From Mangrovimonas aestuarii (GTDB taxonomy: Bacteria; Bacteroidota; Bacteroidia; Flavobacteriales; Flavobacteriaceae): DNA of 64,000 bases. The translations under genes were made by a program, and so were the position numbers. Every line of letters begins with the position of its first letter. Positions within the stretch are counted from its first letter, which is position 1. Below, in pieces: positions 8,101 through 16,368 of the stretch. Location of the stretch: positions 1 through 64,000 of the forward strand of contig NZ_JARACK010000007.1 of the NCBI RefSeq assembly GCF_028767185.1, in the 5' to 3' direction. The notes under the pieces are model-generated. The model saw only the letters and a list, made by a program, of their open reading frames with translations, made no database searches and was not told where the DNA came from.

Positions 8101-10787
8101 AGGATATCGGACTTAAATCAGCATCTCTAAGCGTCACCCACAACGGAAGCAACTCCCCAAATTTGATTACGGTTGCGGGAGAATTGACCAGTCTTTTCAG
8201 TCCAATTGTGCGGATCAATGCCGGAGGGCCGGAAGTCATTGCCTCCGATGGCGGCCCTATCTGGGAAGACAATGCCGCTTTGGGAGGGACAGTGGGGCCT
8301 AGCTACAACGTAAGCTCGGGAGGTTCCTATAGTGTCAATGCCTCGGATATGGTCTTCGCCAACCGTGATGCCTCGATTCCTGACTATATAGATGAGACCA
8401 CCTATACCTCTGTGATGAACTACGATCGCGGGGTAGACATTACCTCTATACCTATGATATTTTCAATAATGCTTCCCAATGGAGAATATATCGTCAACAT
8501 GTATTTTGCCAATCTCTACCATGGCACACAGGATCCCGGACAGCGCATCTTCAGTGTCAACATAGAAAATGAGTTAGCCGTGGACCATTTGGATCCCTCT
8601 GCCATCTATGGTCATAGGATTGCTGGAATGGTACAGCACAACGCAACTGTGACCGACGGCGTACTCGAAATTCAGTTTATAAGTCATATAGATGAGCCTT
8701 TAATCAATGCCATAGAAATTATGGCTGTACAGTCCATACCAATAGATGTTGACCCTATTTCAGATCAAATCAATTGCGTAGGTACCCAAGCCGATTTCAC
8801 TGTAACTGCTTTTGGCGGAGACCCTGAAGAACCTTTTTCATTTAGCATTAACGGACAACCAGGAGGTATTGACATTGAACCCAATAACGGTTTAATTTAT
8901 GGTACTGTAGCAGTGGATGCTGCATCTGGAGGGCCAAATGGTGATGGATTTTACAATGTGGAGGTCACAGTCTCTAAATCTGGTAGCTCACCAGTAATTA
9001 CTATTTTTAACTGGACAGTAAATGAAGATACAGAAGCTCCAATCATTACAAACTGCCCAACAGATTTAATATTTTCCTCAGGAGGAAATCTGTGCAACGC
9101 TGTGGCCCCTATTGTCCCCCCTTCGGCAACAGACAATTGCAGTACTAACTTGAATATTCTTGGCATACGATCCGATACTTTACCTTTAACAGACCCCTTC
9201 CCTCTAGGTGTAACGATAATTACTTGGACAGCTACAGATGATTCCGGAAATACTTCTTTAGAGTGTGTTCAAAACATTGAAGTTATTGATAACGAGTCAC
9301 CTGAAATAAATTGTCCTCCTGAAATTATCCAATCCTCAGATATCGGTCTATGCGAGGCTAATTTGACCATTATCAACCCAACAGCTTTAGACAACTGCAG
9401 CACAGTCTTTACCTTTGAAGGCAGCCGATCTGATGAACTGAACCTTAATGATCCCTATCCTGTGGGAACGACTACAATAACTTGGACTGTAATGGACGAA
9501 GCCGGAAACATTTCTGATGCATGCGTGCAAACAGTGACTATAACTGATGGAAATGCCCCCATTATTAGCTGTTCGGGTGATATTAACCAAGCTGCCGATT
9601 TGGGACTTTGTGAAGCTAGCGTAACAATTGACGATCCTACAGCAACGGATGACTGCAGCACAGCCTTTACATTTGAAGCTACCCGATCTGATGGATTGGA
9701 CCTGAGCGCCCCTTACCCAGTGGGGACGACAACAATTAATTGGACTTCAATTGATGAAGCCGGTAATACCTCAGATACTTGCGAACAAACAGTAACCATA
9801 ACTGATGGAGATGCCCCCATTATTAGCTGTTCAGGTGATATCAACCAAGCTGCCGATTTTGGTCTTTGCGAAGCTAGCATAACAATTGACGATCCTACAG
9901 CAATCGATGATTGTAGTTCTACTTTTATATTTGAAGCTACTCGATCTGATGGACTAGACTTAAACGCCCCTTACCCCGAAGGGACGACAACGATCAGTTG
10001 GATTGCTATTGACGAAACTGGAAACACCTCTGATCCCTGCATTCAAACGATAACAATATTTGATGACGAATCTCCTGAAATAGTTTGCTCAACAGATATA
10101 ACCGTAACAGTAGATTTAGGAGAAGTAGAGGCTTCTGTAATTATTTCAGACCCTATAGGCACTGACAATTGCTCTGAAGAACTTATATTTACTCCTGTTC
10201 GATCTGACGCATTATCACTTAATGATCCTTACCCTTTGGGGGATACCACTATTTCATGGACTGCTATGGATCAATCTGGACAAACGTCATTATCGTGTGA
10301 TCAAATAGTTAGCGTTGTTGAAACTGCCGAATTTAATATCACTTTGAATGTTTCGCTTCAGGGTCGGTTAGACTATAGTGGGCCCTACGAAATAACCTTC
10401 TACTCTACCAATGACCTAATTACGCCTGCCTATGTATTTAATGAGGTTGCAGATTCTGCAGGCAACTTATCTTTAAGTTCCGCAATTAGCTTGGATAATT
10501 ACATCATTGTATTAAAATATTTTTTGTATTTACAAAGAGCTGAAAGTATATCTATTTCTTCTAATGGAACATTTAATATAGAAATGCTTTTAGCAGGAGA
10601 TGCAAATAATAATAACACAATAAATATTTCAGACTATGGAATCTTAGAAGGTTCTTTTGGTCTTAGTGAAGGAAATACAGGCTACAGCCCTAATGCTGAC
10701 TTTAATGGAGACCAAACTGTAAACATTATTGACTTTAGCTTACTCTCAGGGAACTATGGAGGGATAGGGGAAACTCAAAACGATTAA
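5151..10787 (+). CDS. Giant secreted propeller/malectin/HYR protein with C-terminal dockerin
   Basis: 1878 residues. Order: signal peptide (1-30, ending YGQ); a glucose/sorbosone dehydrogenase-like beta-propeller (about 31-580, with DFGPDDRLYVSQQNG and GFRNxYDV-type phrases); thrombospondin-3-like acidic calcium repeats (about 590-645, DNDGDGYSN, DNDGDFISDLND); a concanavalin-like domain (about 655-900); one choice-of-anchor D; malectin-like (about 1015-1190); Ig/cadherin-like; five HYR repeats; a carboxypeptidase-regulatory-like domain; and a dockerin with two D-x-N-x-N/D...D loops at the end. No T9SS tail. The first 1190 or so residues are closely similar to the 11827 product, but the DNA is far more GC-rich (67% by hand count in 5581-5640 against 40% in the homologous 12241-12300). 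After about 8750 composition returns to AT-rich. Probable role: calcium-dependent glycan binding at the surface; whether the propeller is enzymatic cannot be told. Confidence 0.88.
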   Translation: MSINFPQKVVLALSSLVLIYLSPCCKIYGQSISFGSSGLVGESVLYPTSLDFGPDDRLYVSQQNGMIWAFTIERDGAPMGDGTYTVNTTSNPPEEITVIQTDVPNHNDQGILNPAQQRLITGIMTAGTAENPIIYVTSSDYLFGGGGAGDDTNLDTNSGVLSKLEWNGASWNKVDLIRGLPRCEEQHATNGMDIFVSPNDGNTYLLISQGGNSNKGAPSNNFAGTPEYFLSGAILIVNLTQLEGMTVYTDPRTNTDYVYDLPTLNDPTRADIAFGDPDFPYPAGHPYANNTIDVGDPFGGNNSLNQAFPEAGGPIQIFSSGYRNPYDVVITQNGRIYTSDNGPNSGWGGLPKIYSKADDTFLGDESTIAYDPINHYITNELNENGSYIIGDPLHFVGTISDANFSYYGGHPNPILAFPDRAMVISYEHDEVTDDWVATNTHDLQDLLPGTSGYFNDSFTIGDFPERSDLGEYLLDEPVGSTQVNILDVINFSTNGIAEYTASNFGGAMQGDILTASFNGDINRYKLNAAGNVVEEYEAIFSGFGNIPLDVIAMGDDHVFPGTVWAATYGSNSITIFEPTAVDCSQPGDLDYVSTEDNDGDGYSNQDEIDNGTNHCSQGSKPRDNDGDFISDLNDNDDDNDGIDDINDAFALDPDNGLTNSLPIVYPFWNNDPGTGFYGLGFTGLMINNATDYLDQFNEEDLSFGGAAGKATVDLVSGGDAHLANNNQENAFQFGINVDTSSNPFTIHSQIESPYFSINGSQTDPIDFQSYGIFIGTGDQDNYLKFVLTNGTLNSDNVNGLQVALEDQGGLTTNNYDVPNILSSSAVDFYLSVDPAANTVQPYYSLDGGQTLNVLGSPIGLPSSFLDPSDSKGLAVGIISTSRGNSGPTPFTATWDLIEVYENQNGVLSIAPDPLEFGLTPTSNSLRTKYIDLNNEGGPTDSPITVTEIAFSGGDASYFSHSAELPIVVNPGTSVKVPINFISTEDIGLKSASLSVTHNGSNSPNLITVAGELTSLFSPIVRINAGGPEVIASDGGPIWEDNAALGGTVGPSYNVSSGGSYSVNASDMVFANRDASIPDYIDETTYTSVMNYDRGVDITSIPMIFSIMLPNGEYIVNMYFANLYHGTQDPGQRIFSVNIENELAVDHLDPSAIYGHRIAGMVQHNATVTDGVLEIQFISHIDEPLINAIEIMAVQSIPIDVDPISDQINCVGTQADFTVTAFGGDPEEPFSFSINGQPGGIDIEPNNGLIYGTVAVDAASGGPNGDGFYNVEVTVSKSGSSPVITIFNWTVNEDTEAPIITNCPTDLIFSSGGNLCNAVAPIVPPSATDNCSTNLNILGIRSDTLPLTDPFPLGVTIITWTATDDSGNTSLECVQNIEVIDNESPEINCPPEIIQSSDIGLCEANLTIINPTALDNCSTVFTFEGSRSDELNLNDPYPVGTTTITWTVMDEAGNISDACVQTVTITDGNAPIISCSGDINQAADLGLCEASVTIDDPTATDDCSTAFTFEATRSDGLDLSAPYPVGTTTINWTSIDEAGNTSDTCEQTVTITDGDAPIISCSGDINQAADFGLCEASITIDDPTAIDDCSSTFIFEATRSDGLDLNAPYPEGTTTISWIAIDETGNTSDPCIQTITIFDDESPEIVCSTDITVTVDLGEVEASVIISDPIGTDNCSEELIFTPVRSDALSLNDPYPLGDTTISWTAMDQSGQTSLSCDQIVSVVETAEFNITLNVSLQGRLDYSGPYEITFYSTNDLITPAYVFNEVADSAGNLSLSSAISLDNYIIVLKYFLYLQRAESISISSNGTFNIEMLLAGDANNNNTINISDYGILEGSFGLSEGNTGYSPNADFNGDQTVNIIDFSLLSGNYGGIGETQND
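9034..10325 (+). repeat. Array of five HYR repeats
   Basis: Five units of about 86 codons with the same consensus as the array at 1711-3774. Units three and four (starting near 9546 and 9804, offset 258 bp) are very similar at DNA level over more than 100 bases, including the shared run of gatcctacagcaa, so this pair arose by a recent tandem duplication. Confidence 0.9.
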
Positions 10788-10797
10788 ACTTAGCATC

Positions 10798-11553
10798 ATG
10801 AAAGCATTTACTATTTTAAAAATATCATTATTAACACTATTCTACGGTAGCATTTCAGCCCAATCTGTTGATTTAGTAGCTAATTTAGACGCGGAACCAC
10901 CATTCGTAAACGATCAGTACATAACCTATACCTTAGAGGCAATAGCTGGAACCACAGAATATAATGGTATACAGGTAAAATTGAATTACAACTCAGCAGC
11001 GCTTCAGTTAGAAGGACTATCAAACGAATTCGATTTTGATGTAATAATTTTAAACGATACTGCAATTCCTGGATTGGTAAGATTTGCCGCAGGCAATCTA
11101 GGCACATCGATTACTGGAACAAACACTGTAATTAACATAACTTTCAAGGTAATAAACAGTAACAATCCCATTTCTATAAGCCATGACCTAACATATCCAA
11201 ATGGGAGTATTATTTCCAATGAGGACGGAATTAATGTTCTTAACTCTTCTAATGATATTTTATTTGAGCCCTTAAACAGTAACTCGGATGATTTATCACT
11301 AGGGGAATTAATTCTGTTCCCTATTCCCGCATCCAAAGAATTATATCTACAAGGCAGCAGTTCTATTAATTTTATTAACCAAATAAAAATTCATGATATA
11401 AATGGGAAATTGATAAATGCTATATACAACCCAGAAATTATTGAAAACAAAATAATAGTAGATATATCAATGCTACAGGAATCACTTTATTTCCTCACAG
11501 CAACTACAAAATTTGGCACAAAAAAAACCTTCAGAATAGTTGTTAATCATTAA
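10798..11553 (+). CDS. Small secreted cohesin-like protein with T9SS type A sorting tail (second copy)
   Basis: 251 residues, organised exactly like the 4252 product: signal peptide (1-22, ending SAQ), cohesin-like domain (about 23-157; QSVDLV start and LVRFAAGNLG core match the first copy), and a T9SS type A tail from about 170 (LILFPIPASKELYL ... LYFLTATTKFGTKKTFRIVV). It starts 10 bp after the dockerin-ended gene at 5151. In the tail the usual YPNP is changed to FPIP. The pairing of dockerin gene and cohesin gene is therefore repeated, which supports a specific protein pair rather than chance neighbourhood. Divergence between the two cohesins suggests separate partner specificities, but this is inference. 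Confidence 0.8.
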   Translation: MKAFTILKISLLTLFYGSISAQSVDLVANLDAEPPFVNDQYITYTLEAIAGTTEYNGIQVKLNYNSAALQLEGLSNEFDFDVIILNDTAIPGLVRFAAGNLGTSITGTNTVINITFKVINSNNPISISHDLTYPNGSIISNEDGINVLNSSNDILFEPLNSNSDDLSLGELILFPIPASKELYLQGSSSINFINQIKIHDINGKLINAIYNPEIIENKIIVDISMLQESLYFLTATTKFGTKKTFRIVVNH

Positions 11554-11826
11554 AGACCCCGGAATTTTTTTTGCACTTTCAGAAATAAACTTTTACCCGA
11601 AATACCTAATTCAAAATTCAGTTATCGCCTAAAAGTTCAAATCATACATCTAATATTTAGAAGTATTTTCAACATTGAAACACTAAGGAGCTAATATTTA
11701 ACCATTTTAACGAAAATTAAAACCAAGGGAAATCTTTTTCAATAATATTTATTAAATTGAAATGCTACAAAAGGTATTTTTTCGATTAATAGCAGCCTTT
11801 TTAACTGTCGGAAAAATATTTTGTAA
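11554..11826 (+). other. Intergenic region before the third giant gene
   Basis: AT-rich spacer of 273 bp. I see no hairpin terminator. A weak promoter-like pair, TTG at 11757-11759 and TATTTTTT at 11775-11782, has a spacer of only 15 bp and no final G, so it is not a confident promoter. The gap does separate the 11827 gene from the dockerin-cohesin pair, so independent transcription is likely. Confidence 0.4.
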
Positions 11827-14800
11827 ATGATTTCAATATCCCTAGAAAGAATAACCTTAGGTTTAGGCATTTGTATTCTTGCCACTTTTTCACTTAGCGC
11901 ACAAACTGTGAGCTTTGGCTCTTCTGGCTTGGTTGGAGAAACTGTTTTAAATCCTACTTCTTTAGATTTTGGCCCTGATGACCGATTATACGTATCGCAA
12001 CAAAATGGTAAAATCCTTGCCTATACAATAACCCGTGATGAAGCACCTGCTGGTAGCGGAACTTACACTGTAAACAGTATTGAAGAAATAACAATCGTTC
12101 AAGAGGAATGCGTTAACCATAACGACCAAGGTGTTGCAACCCTTAACCAACAGCGATTGGTTACCGGTTTACTTACTACTGGTACTGCTCAAAATCCCAT
12201 AGTTTATGTAACCTCCTCTGATTTTACTTCTGGAGCTGGTGGTCTAGACTCTAATCTAGACACAAATTCTGGAGTACTTTCAAAGCTTGAATGGAACGGA
12301 ACTACATGGATTAAAATAGATTTAGTTCGTGGATTACCTCACAGTGAAGAAGTACACGCCACTAATGGTATGGACATATTTGAAAACAATGGTAACACCT
12401 ACCTTCTTATAGCCCAAGGAGGCAATACTAATAAGGGAGCTCCAAGCAATAATTTTGCGGGGCTTACAGAGTACTATTTGTCAGGTTCTATCTTAATTGT
12501 CAATTTAACTCAATTAGATGGTATGACTATTTATACCGATGCGAAAAACGGCTATGATTTTATATATGACCTACCTACTTTAAACGATCCAACACGAGCA
12601 GATATTGATAATTCACATCCTGATTTCCCTTACCCTTCCGGTCATCCACTATACAACACAACAATTGATTGGGGAGACCCCTTTGGTGGCAACAATGCAT
12701 TAAACCAAGCTTTTCCCGAGAATGGAGGACCTGTTCAAATATTAGCCCCTGGCTTCAGAAACATCTATGATGTTCTCGTTACCGAAAGCGGAAGAATTTA
12801 CACCTCTGATAATGGGCCTAACGCTTTATGGGGAGGATTTCCTAAAATTTACGACAATGATAGTGAAGCATATTTAGGTGATGAAAGCAGTATAATTTAC
12901 GATACAGACAACAATTATATTACCAATGAAATGAATGAAAATGGGAGTTCTTCGCATGGCGATCCCCTTCATTTTGTTGGAAACATTAGTGATAGTAATG
13001 GCACTTATTATGGGGGCCACCCTATTCCCATACAAGCATTCCCTAGCAAATCCAGGGTTATAGACTATCAAAAAAACACCACTAATGGCATATGGGAAAT
13101 TGCTAATGATTATTCCTTTTCAGAATTACTGTTGGGTACTTCAGGCTATTTTAATACTAGCTTTAATATAGGAGATTTTTCTGAACAACCACAATTAGGT
13201 GAATATCTAGCCGATGAACCTGTTGGAAATAGTATGGTAAATATTCTAGATATCGTTGAGGCCTCAACTAATGGTATAACCGAGTATACTGCCAGCACAT
13301 TTAATGGTGCCATGCAAGGAAATCTACTAACTGCTTCCTATAACGGTCAAATAAACCGCTATATACTCAATTCCTCAGGTAATGAAGTAATACAGCACGA
13401 AGCTATTTTCAATGGATTTGGAAACATTCCATTAGATGTCATAGCTCAAGGCGATAATGACATCTTTCCAGGTACTGTATGGGCTACCACTTATGGATCT
13501 AATGGTATTACAATTTTTGAACCTTCAGATATTAATTGTTTGCAACCTGGTGATTCAGATTATAACCCCCTTGCCGACTATGATAATGATGGCTATTCAA
13601 ATGGAGATGAAATAGACAACCAGACCAATATCTGCTCTCAAGGTAGTAAGCCAAATGATTTTGATGGTGATTTTATTTCCGATTTAAATGATACCGACGA
13701 TGATAATGATGGGGTTTTAGACAGTTTAGATGTTTTCCCTATTGACCCCAATAATGGCCTAAGCACAAATTTACCTGTAAACTATCCGTTTTGGAACAAC
13801 GATCCAAATACAGGGTTGTTTGGTCTGGGCTTCACGGGTTTGATGCTGGACACCTCCGGAAATTCTGATTATCTGAATTTATTCAATGCTGCTAATTTAT
13901 CATTTGGAGGAGCTGCCGGAAAAGCTACAATAGACTCTGTACCTGAAGGAGATTCATTTCAAGCAAACAACAATCAGGAAAATGGATTTCAATTTGGTGT
14001 TAACGTTGACACCAATTCAGCTCCTTTTACTGTACATTCTCGACTTAACTCCCCTTTTTTTGGAATTAATGGAAATCAAACCGAGCCAGTTAACTTTCAG
14101 TCATATGGAATTAGCATTGGTACGGGAGACCAACAAAACTACCTTAAATTCGTACTGATGACTGGTACTCAAGATGGTGATAATAGTCATGGTCTACAGG
14201 TATACATGGAAAGTAATGATGCAACGGTAATTAACAATGTATATGACATTCCTAATATTTTGAACAGTAATTCTATCGATCTATACTTTTCGATTGACCC
14301 ATCACAAAATACTGCTCAGCCCTATTATTCTCTAGACGAAGGGCAGACCTTAATTTTACTGGGTTCGTCTATTATTTTACCTAACAGTTATTTAAGCACT
14401 ACAGATTCCAAAGGACTTGCTATTGGCTTAATTTCTACTTCTCGAGGCAGTTCTGCGCCACCTTTTACGGCCACTTGGGACTTTATTGAGGTATACGAAA
14501 ACCAAAATGGCGTCCTATCTAGTATCCCAAGTCCTTTGGATTTTGGCTTAACCCCTGTAAACAACAGCCAACGATTTAAACATTTAACTTTAAAAAACTT
14601 GGGGGGACCTACAGACGACCCAATAACAATTAACTCTATAAGTTTTTCCGGGGTTAACTCTAGTTTATTTTATAGCACTGCTAATTTCCCAATTATTTTA
14701 CAGCCCAGTACTAGTGTGAAGATTCCAATCTATTTTGTATCAAATAATTCAATAGGAACAAAACAGGCCACAATTTCCATTTTCAATGATGGTAGTAACT

Positions 14801-15660
14801 CACCAATCAACTTTAACATAACAGGAACATTAACAAACACTTATACACCTTTATTGAGAATAAATGCTGGCGGGCCAACTATCATTACTTCAGATGATAT
14901 TCCAGACTGGGAAAGTAACGACGAGGCAGGAATAGATATAGGTGATTCTTACACTGTATCTTCAGGTGGTCCTTATGCCATTGATAGTTCTAATCTAAAT
15001 TTTGAAGATCGTGACGTAACCATACCGAACAGTATGGATGCAACAACCTATACATCGCTTCTTAGTTCTGAAAGAAGTGTTGGTATCACCTCTCCTCCTA
15101 TGGTATATAGCATAAACCTTCCAAATGACGACTATATTGTAAACCTATTTTTCGCCAACATATATGACGGTACATCACAAGCTGGACAACGTATCTATAG
15201 TATTAACATTGAAGGCTCTCCTGCAATTGAGGATTTTGACCCTTCAGGTCTTTTTGGCCATAGAATTGGTGGAATGATACAACACAATGTATCTGTAAAT
15301 GATGGGATGCTTGAAATCGAATTTATTAGAAACATTGAAAACCCTTTAATAAATGCAATAGAAATTCTAGCAAACCAGAATTCACTAAGTGATTCATTCA
15401 ATGAGTTTGCAGATAATATCATTATGTTTCCAAATCCAGTAAGCAACCAACTATTTATAAATGCAAAAAACCCCAAACAAATTGAATCGATGCGTGTAAC
15501 AAGTATTGAAGGAAAATCTGTAATGAATATAGCAGATATTGAATCATCAAACGGGATGATTACAATTGATACATCCCAACTAAGTGAAGCTTTGTATTTT
15601 TTAACACTACAATCAGTTGATGGTAGTAAAGCCCAATTTAAGTTTATTGTAAAAAGGTAG
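11827..15660 (+). CDS. Secreted propeller/malectin protein with its own T9SS type A tail
   Basis: 1277 residues. Signal peptide (1-25, ending LSAQ), beta-propeller of the glucose/sorbosone dehydrogenase type (about 27-575), thrombospondin-3-like calcium repeats (DYDNDGYSN, DFDGDFISDLND), concanavalin-like domain, one choice-of-anchor D, malectin-like domain, and a T9SS type A tail from about 1195 (IIMFPNPVSNQLFI ... ALYFLTLQ ... FKFIVKR). It is a close paralogue of residues 1-1190 of the 5151 product but has no Ig, HYR or dockerin part; the T9SS tail takes their place. Codon use is AT-rich like the chromosome, unlike the GC-rich sister. Its 3' end overlaps the convergent M23 peptidase gene by 17 bp. 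Probable surface glycan-binding protein; enzyme activity unproven. Confidence 0.9.
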   Translation: MISISLERITLGLGICILATFSLSAQTVSFGSSGLVGETVLNPTSLDFGPDDRLYVSQQNGKILAYTITRDEAPAGSGTYTVNSIEEITIVQEECVNHNDQGVATLNQQRLVTGLLTTGTAQNPIVYVTSSDFTSGAGGLDSNLDTNSGVLSKLEWNGTTWIKIDLVRGLPHSEEVHATNGMDIFENNGNTYLLIAQGGNTNKGAPSNNFAGLTEYYLSGSILIVNLTQLDGMTIYTDAKNGYDFIYDLPTLNDPTRADIDNSHPDFPYPSGHPLYNTTIDWGDPFGGNNALNQAFPENGGPVQILAPGFRNIYDVLVTESGRIYTSDNGPNALWGGFPKIYDNDSEAYLGDESSIIYDTDNNYITNEMNENGSSSHGDPLHFVGNISDSNGTYYGGHPIPIQAFPSKSRVIDYQKNTTNGIWEIANDYSFSELLLGTSGYFNTSFNIGDFSEQPQLGEYLADEPVGNSMVNILDIVEASTNGITEYTASTFNGAMQGNLLTASYNGQINRYILNSSGNEVIQHEAIFNGFGNIPLDVIAQGDNDIFPGTVWATTYGSNGITIFEPSDINCLQPGDSDYNPLADYDNDGYSNGDEIDNQTNICSQGSKPNDFDGDFISDLNDTDDDNDGVLDSLDVFPIDPNNGLSTNLPVNYPFWNNDPNTGLFGLGFTGLMLDTSGNSDYLNLFNAANLSFGGAAGKATIDSVPEGDSFQANNNQENGFQFGVNVDTNSAPFTVHSRLNSPFFGINGNQTEPVNFQSYGISIGTGDQQNYLKFVLMTGTQDGDNSHGLQVYMESNDATVINNVYDIPNILNSNSIDLYFSIDPSQNTAQPYYSLDEGQTLILLGSSIILPNSYLSTTDSKGLAIGLISTSRGSSAPPFTATWDFIEVYENQNGVLSSIPSPLDFGLTPVNNSQRFKHLTLKNLGGPTDDPITINSISFSGVNSSLFYSTANFPIILQPSTSVKIPIYFVSNNSIGTKQATISIFNDGSNSPINFNITGTLTNTYTPLLRINAGGPTIITSDDIPDWESNDEAGIDIGDSYTVSSGGPYAIDSSNLNFEDRDVTIPNSMDATTYTSLLSSERSVGITSPPMVYSINLPNDDYIVNLFFANIYDGTSQAGQRIYSINIEGSPAIEDFDPSGLFGHRIGGMIQHNVSVNDGMLEIEFIRNIENPLINAIEILANQNSLSDSFNEFADNIIMFPNPVSNQLFINAKNPKQIESMRVTSIEGKSVMNIADIESSNGMITIDTSQLSEALYFLTLQSVDGSKAQFKFIVKR

Positions 15661-16348
15661 TTGGCATTTTAAGTAAAAGGTCTGGGTTTGGACAGTTTTC
15701 TCTATAAAAGTCAATATTGGTTAAACTTGAAACACCAGGATAATCCCCCTTATTACCTTGTAAGTCATTAATAATCTGAAAATGTAAATGTGGAGGATAT
15801 TCACCATTAATATTAGGCTTGCCCAATTCTGCTATTTTATCACCCACATCATATTTTTTCCCCACCGCAACCTTTTCAAGTGACTCTAAGCTTAAATGTC
15901 CATAAAGTGTATAAAAGGGAATATTTCCTAAGGTATGTTTTAAGATAATTGTAGGACCATAATCACCAAAATTATTGTTGTTTTTAAAACTATGCACTAC
16001 ACTATTCAATGGAGCCAACACGGCAGTTCCTTCTGCAGCCCAAAAATCAACCCCTAAATGAATGTTCCTTTGTTCCGTTTTATTTTGCCCAAAATATGAA
16101 CTTCTTTCATAAATCCTTCGCTCTTCCATATAACCACCATAAGCCACCTTTGCATTTCGGTCACTCAAATAGCCTTCTATATAATCAGAAAATAGCTCAA
16201 CTGATTCAAAGTGGGATTTTGTAAGCGTTATATTGTCCTTTGACAAGTTAATTGGGGCATATAAATTAAAGGGAATAGAGGAATCTAAAATATGTATAGG
16301 GGATTTGCTATGATTTACTAAAAGTGAAGACAAGGCATATTTTTCCAT
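15644..16348 (-). CDS. M23 family metallopeptidase
   Basis: 234 residues. The LytM/M23 zinc site is complete: H97-x3-D101 (HLGVD), H151 (LYGHL) and the H187-x-H189 pair (PHLHF). M23 enzymes cut peptide cross-links of peptidoglycan. No signal peptide or membrane segment is visible at the N-terminus, unusual for a wall hydrolase, so export may need another route or the substrate may be cytosolic. The start is the ATG at 16348; a TAGTTTTG promoter-like box sits 12 bp upstream. The 3' end overlaps the convergent giant gene by 17 bp. Confidence 0.85.
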   Translation of the reverse strand: MEKYALSSLLVNHSKSPIHILDSSIPFNLYAPINLSKDNITLTKSHFESVELFSDYIEGYLSDRNAKVAYGGYMEERRIYERSSYFGQNKTEQRNIHLGVDFWAAEGTAVLAPLNSVVHSFKNNNNFGDYGPTIILKHTLGNIPFYTLYGHLSLESLEKVAVGKKYDVGDKIAELGKPNINGEYPPHLHFQIINDLQGNKGDYPGVSSLTNIDFYRENCPNPDLLLKMPTTFLQ

Positions 16349-16360
16349 GCTCTAAAAATA

Positions 16361-16368
16361 CAAAACTA
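16361..16368 (-). promoter_or_regulatory. Candidate -7 box for the M23 gene
   Basis: TAGTTTTG on the minus strand matches TAnnTTTG exactly and lies 12 bp before the ATG. Its TAG is also the stop codon of the upstream gene. No TTG at the right distance was found, so support is partial. Confidence 0.35.

Noticed and set aside
1711-10325. CRISPR array or DNA satellite
   Set aside because: The repeats are 250-260 bp, diverged and in frame: coding HYR domains.
1-15660. Cellulosome cluster
   Set aside because: No glycoside hydrolase, no multi-cohesin scaffold; only one cohesin per dockerin protein.
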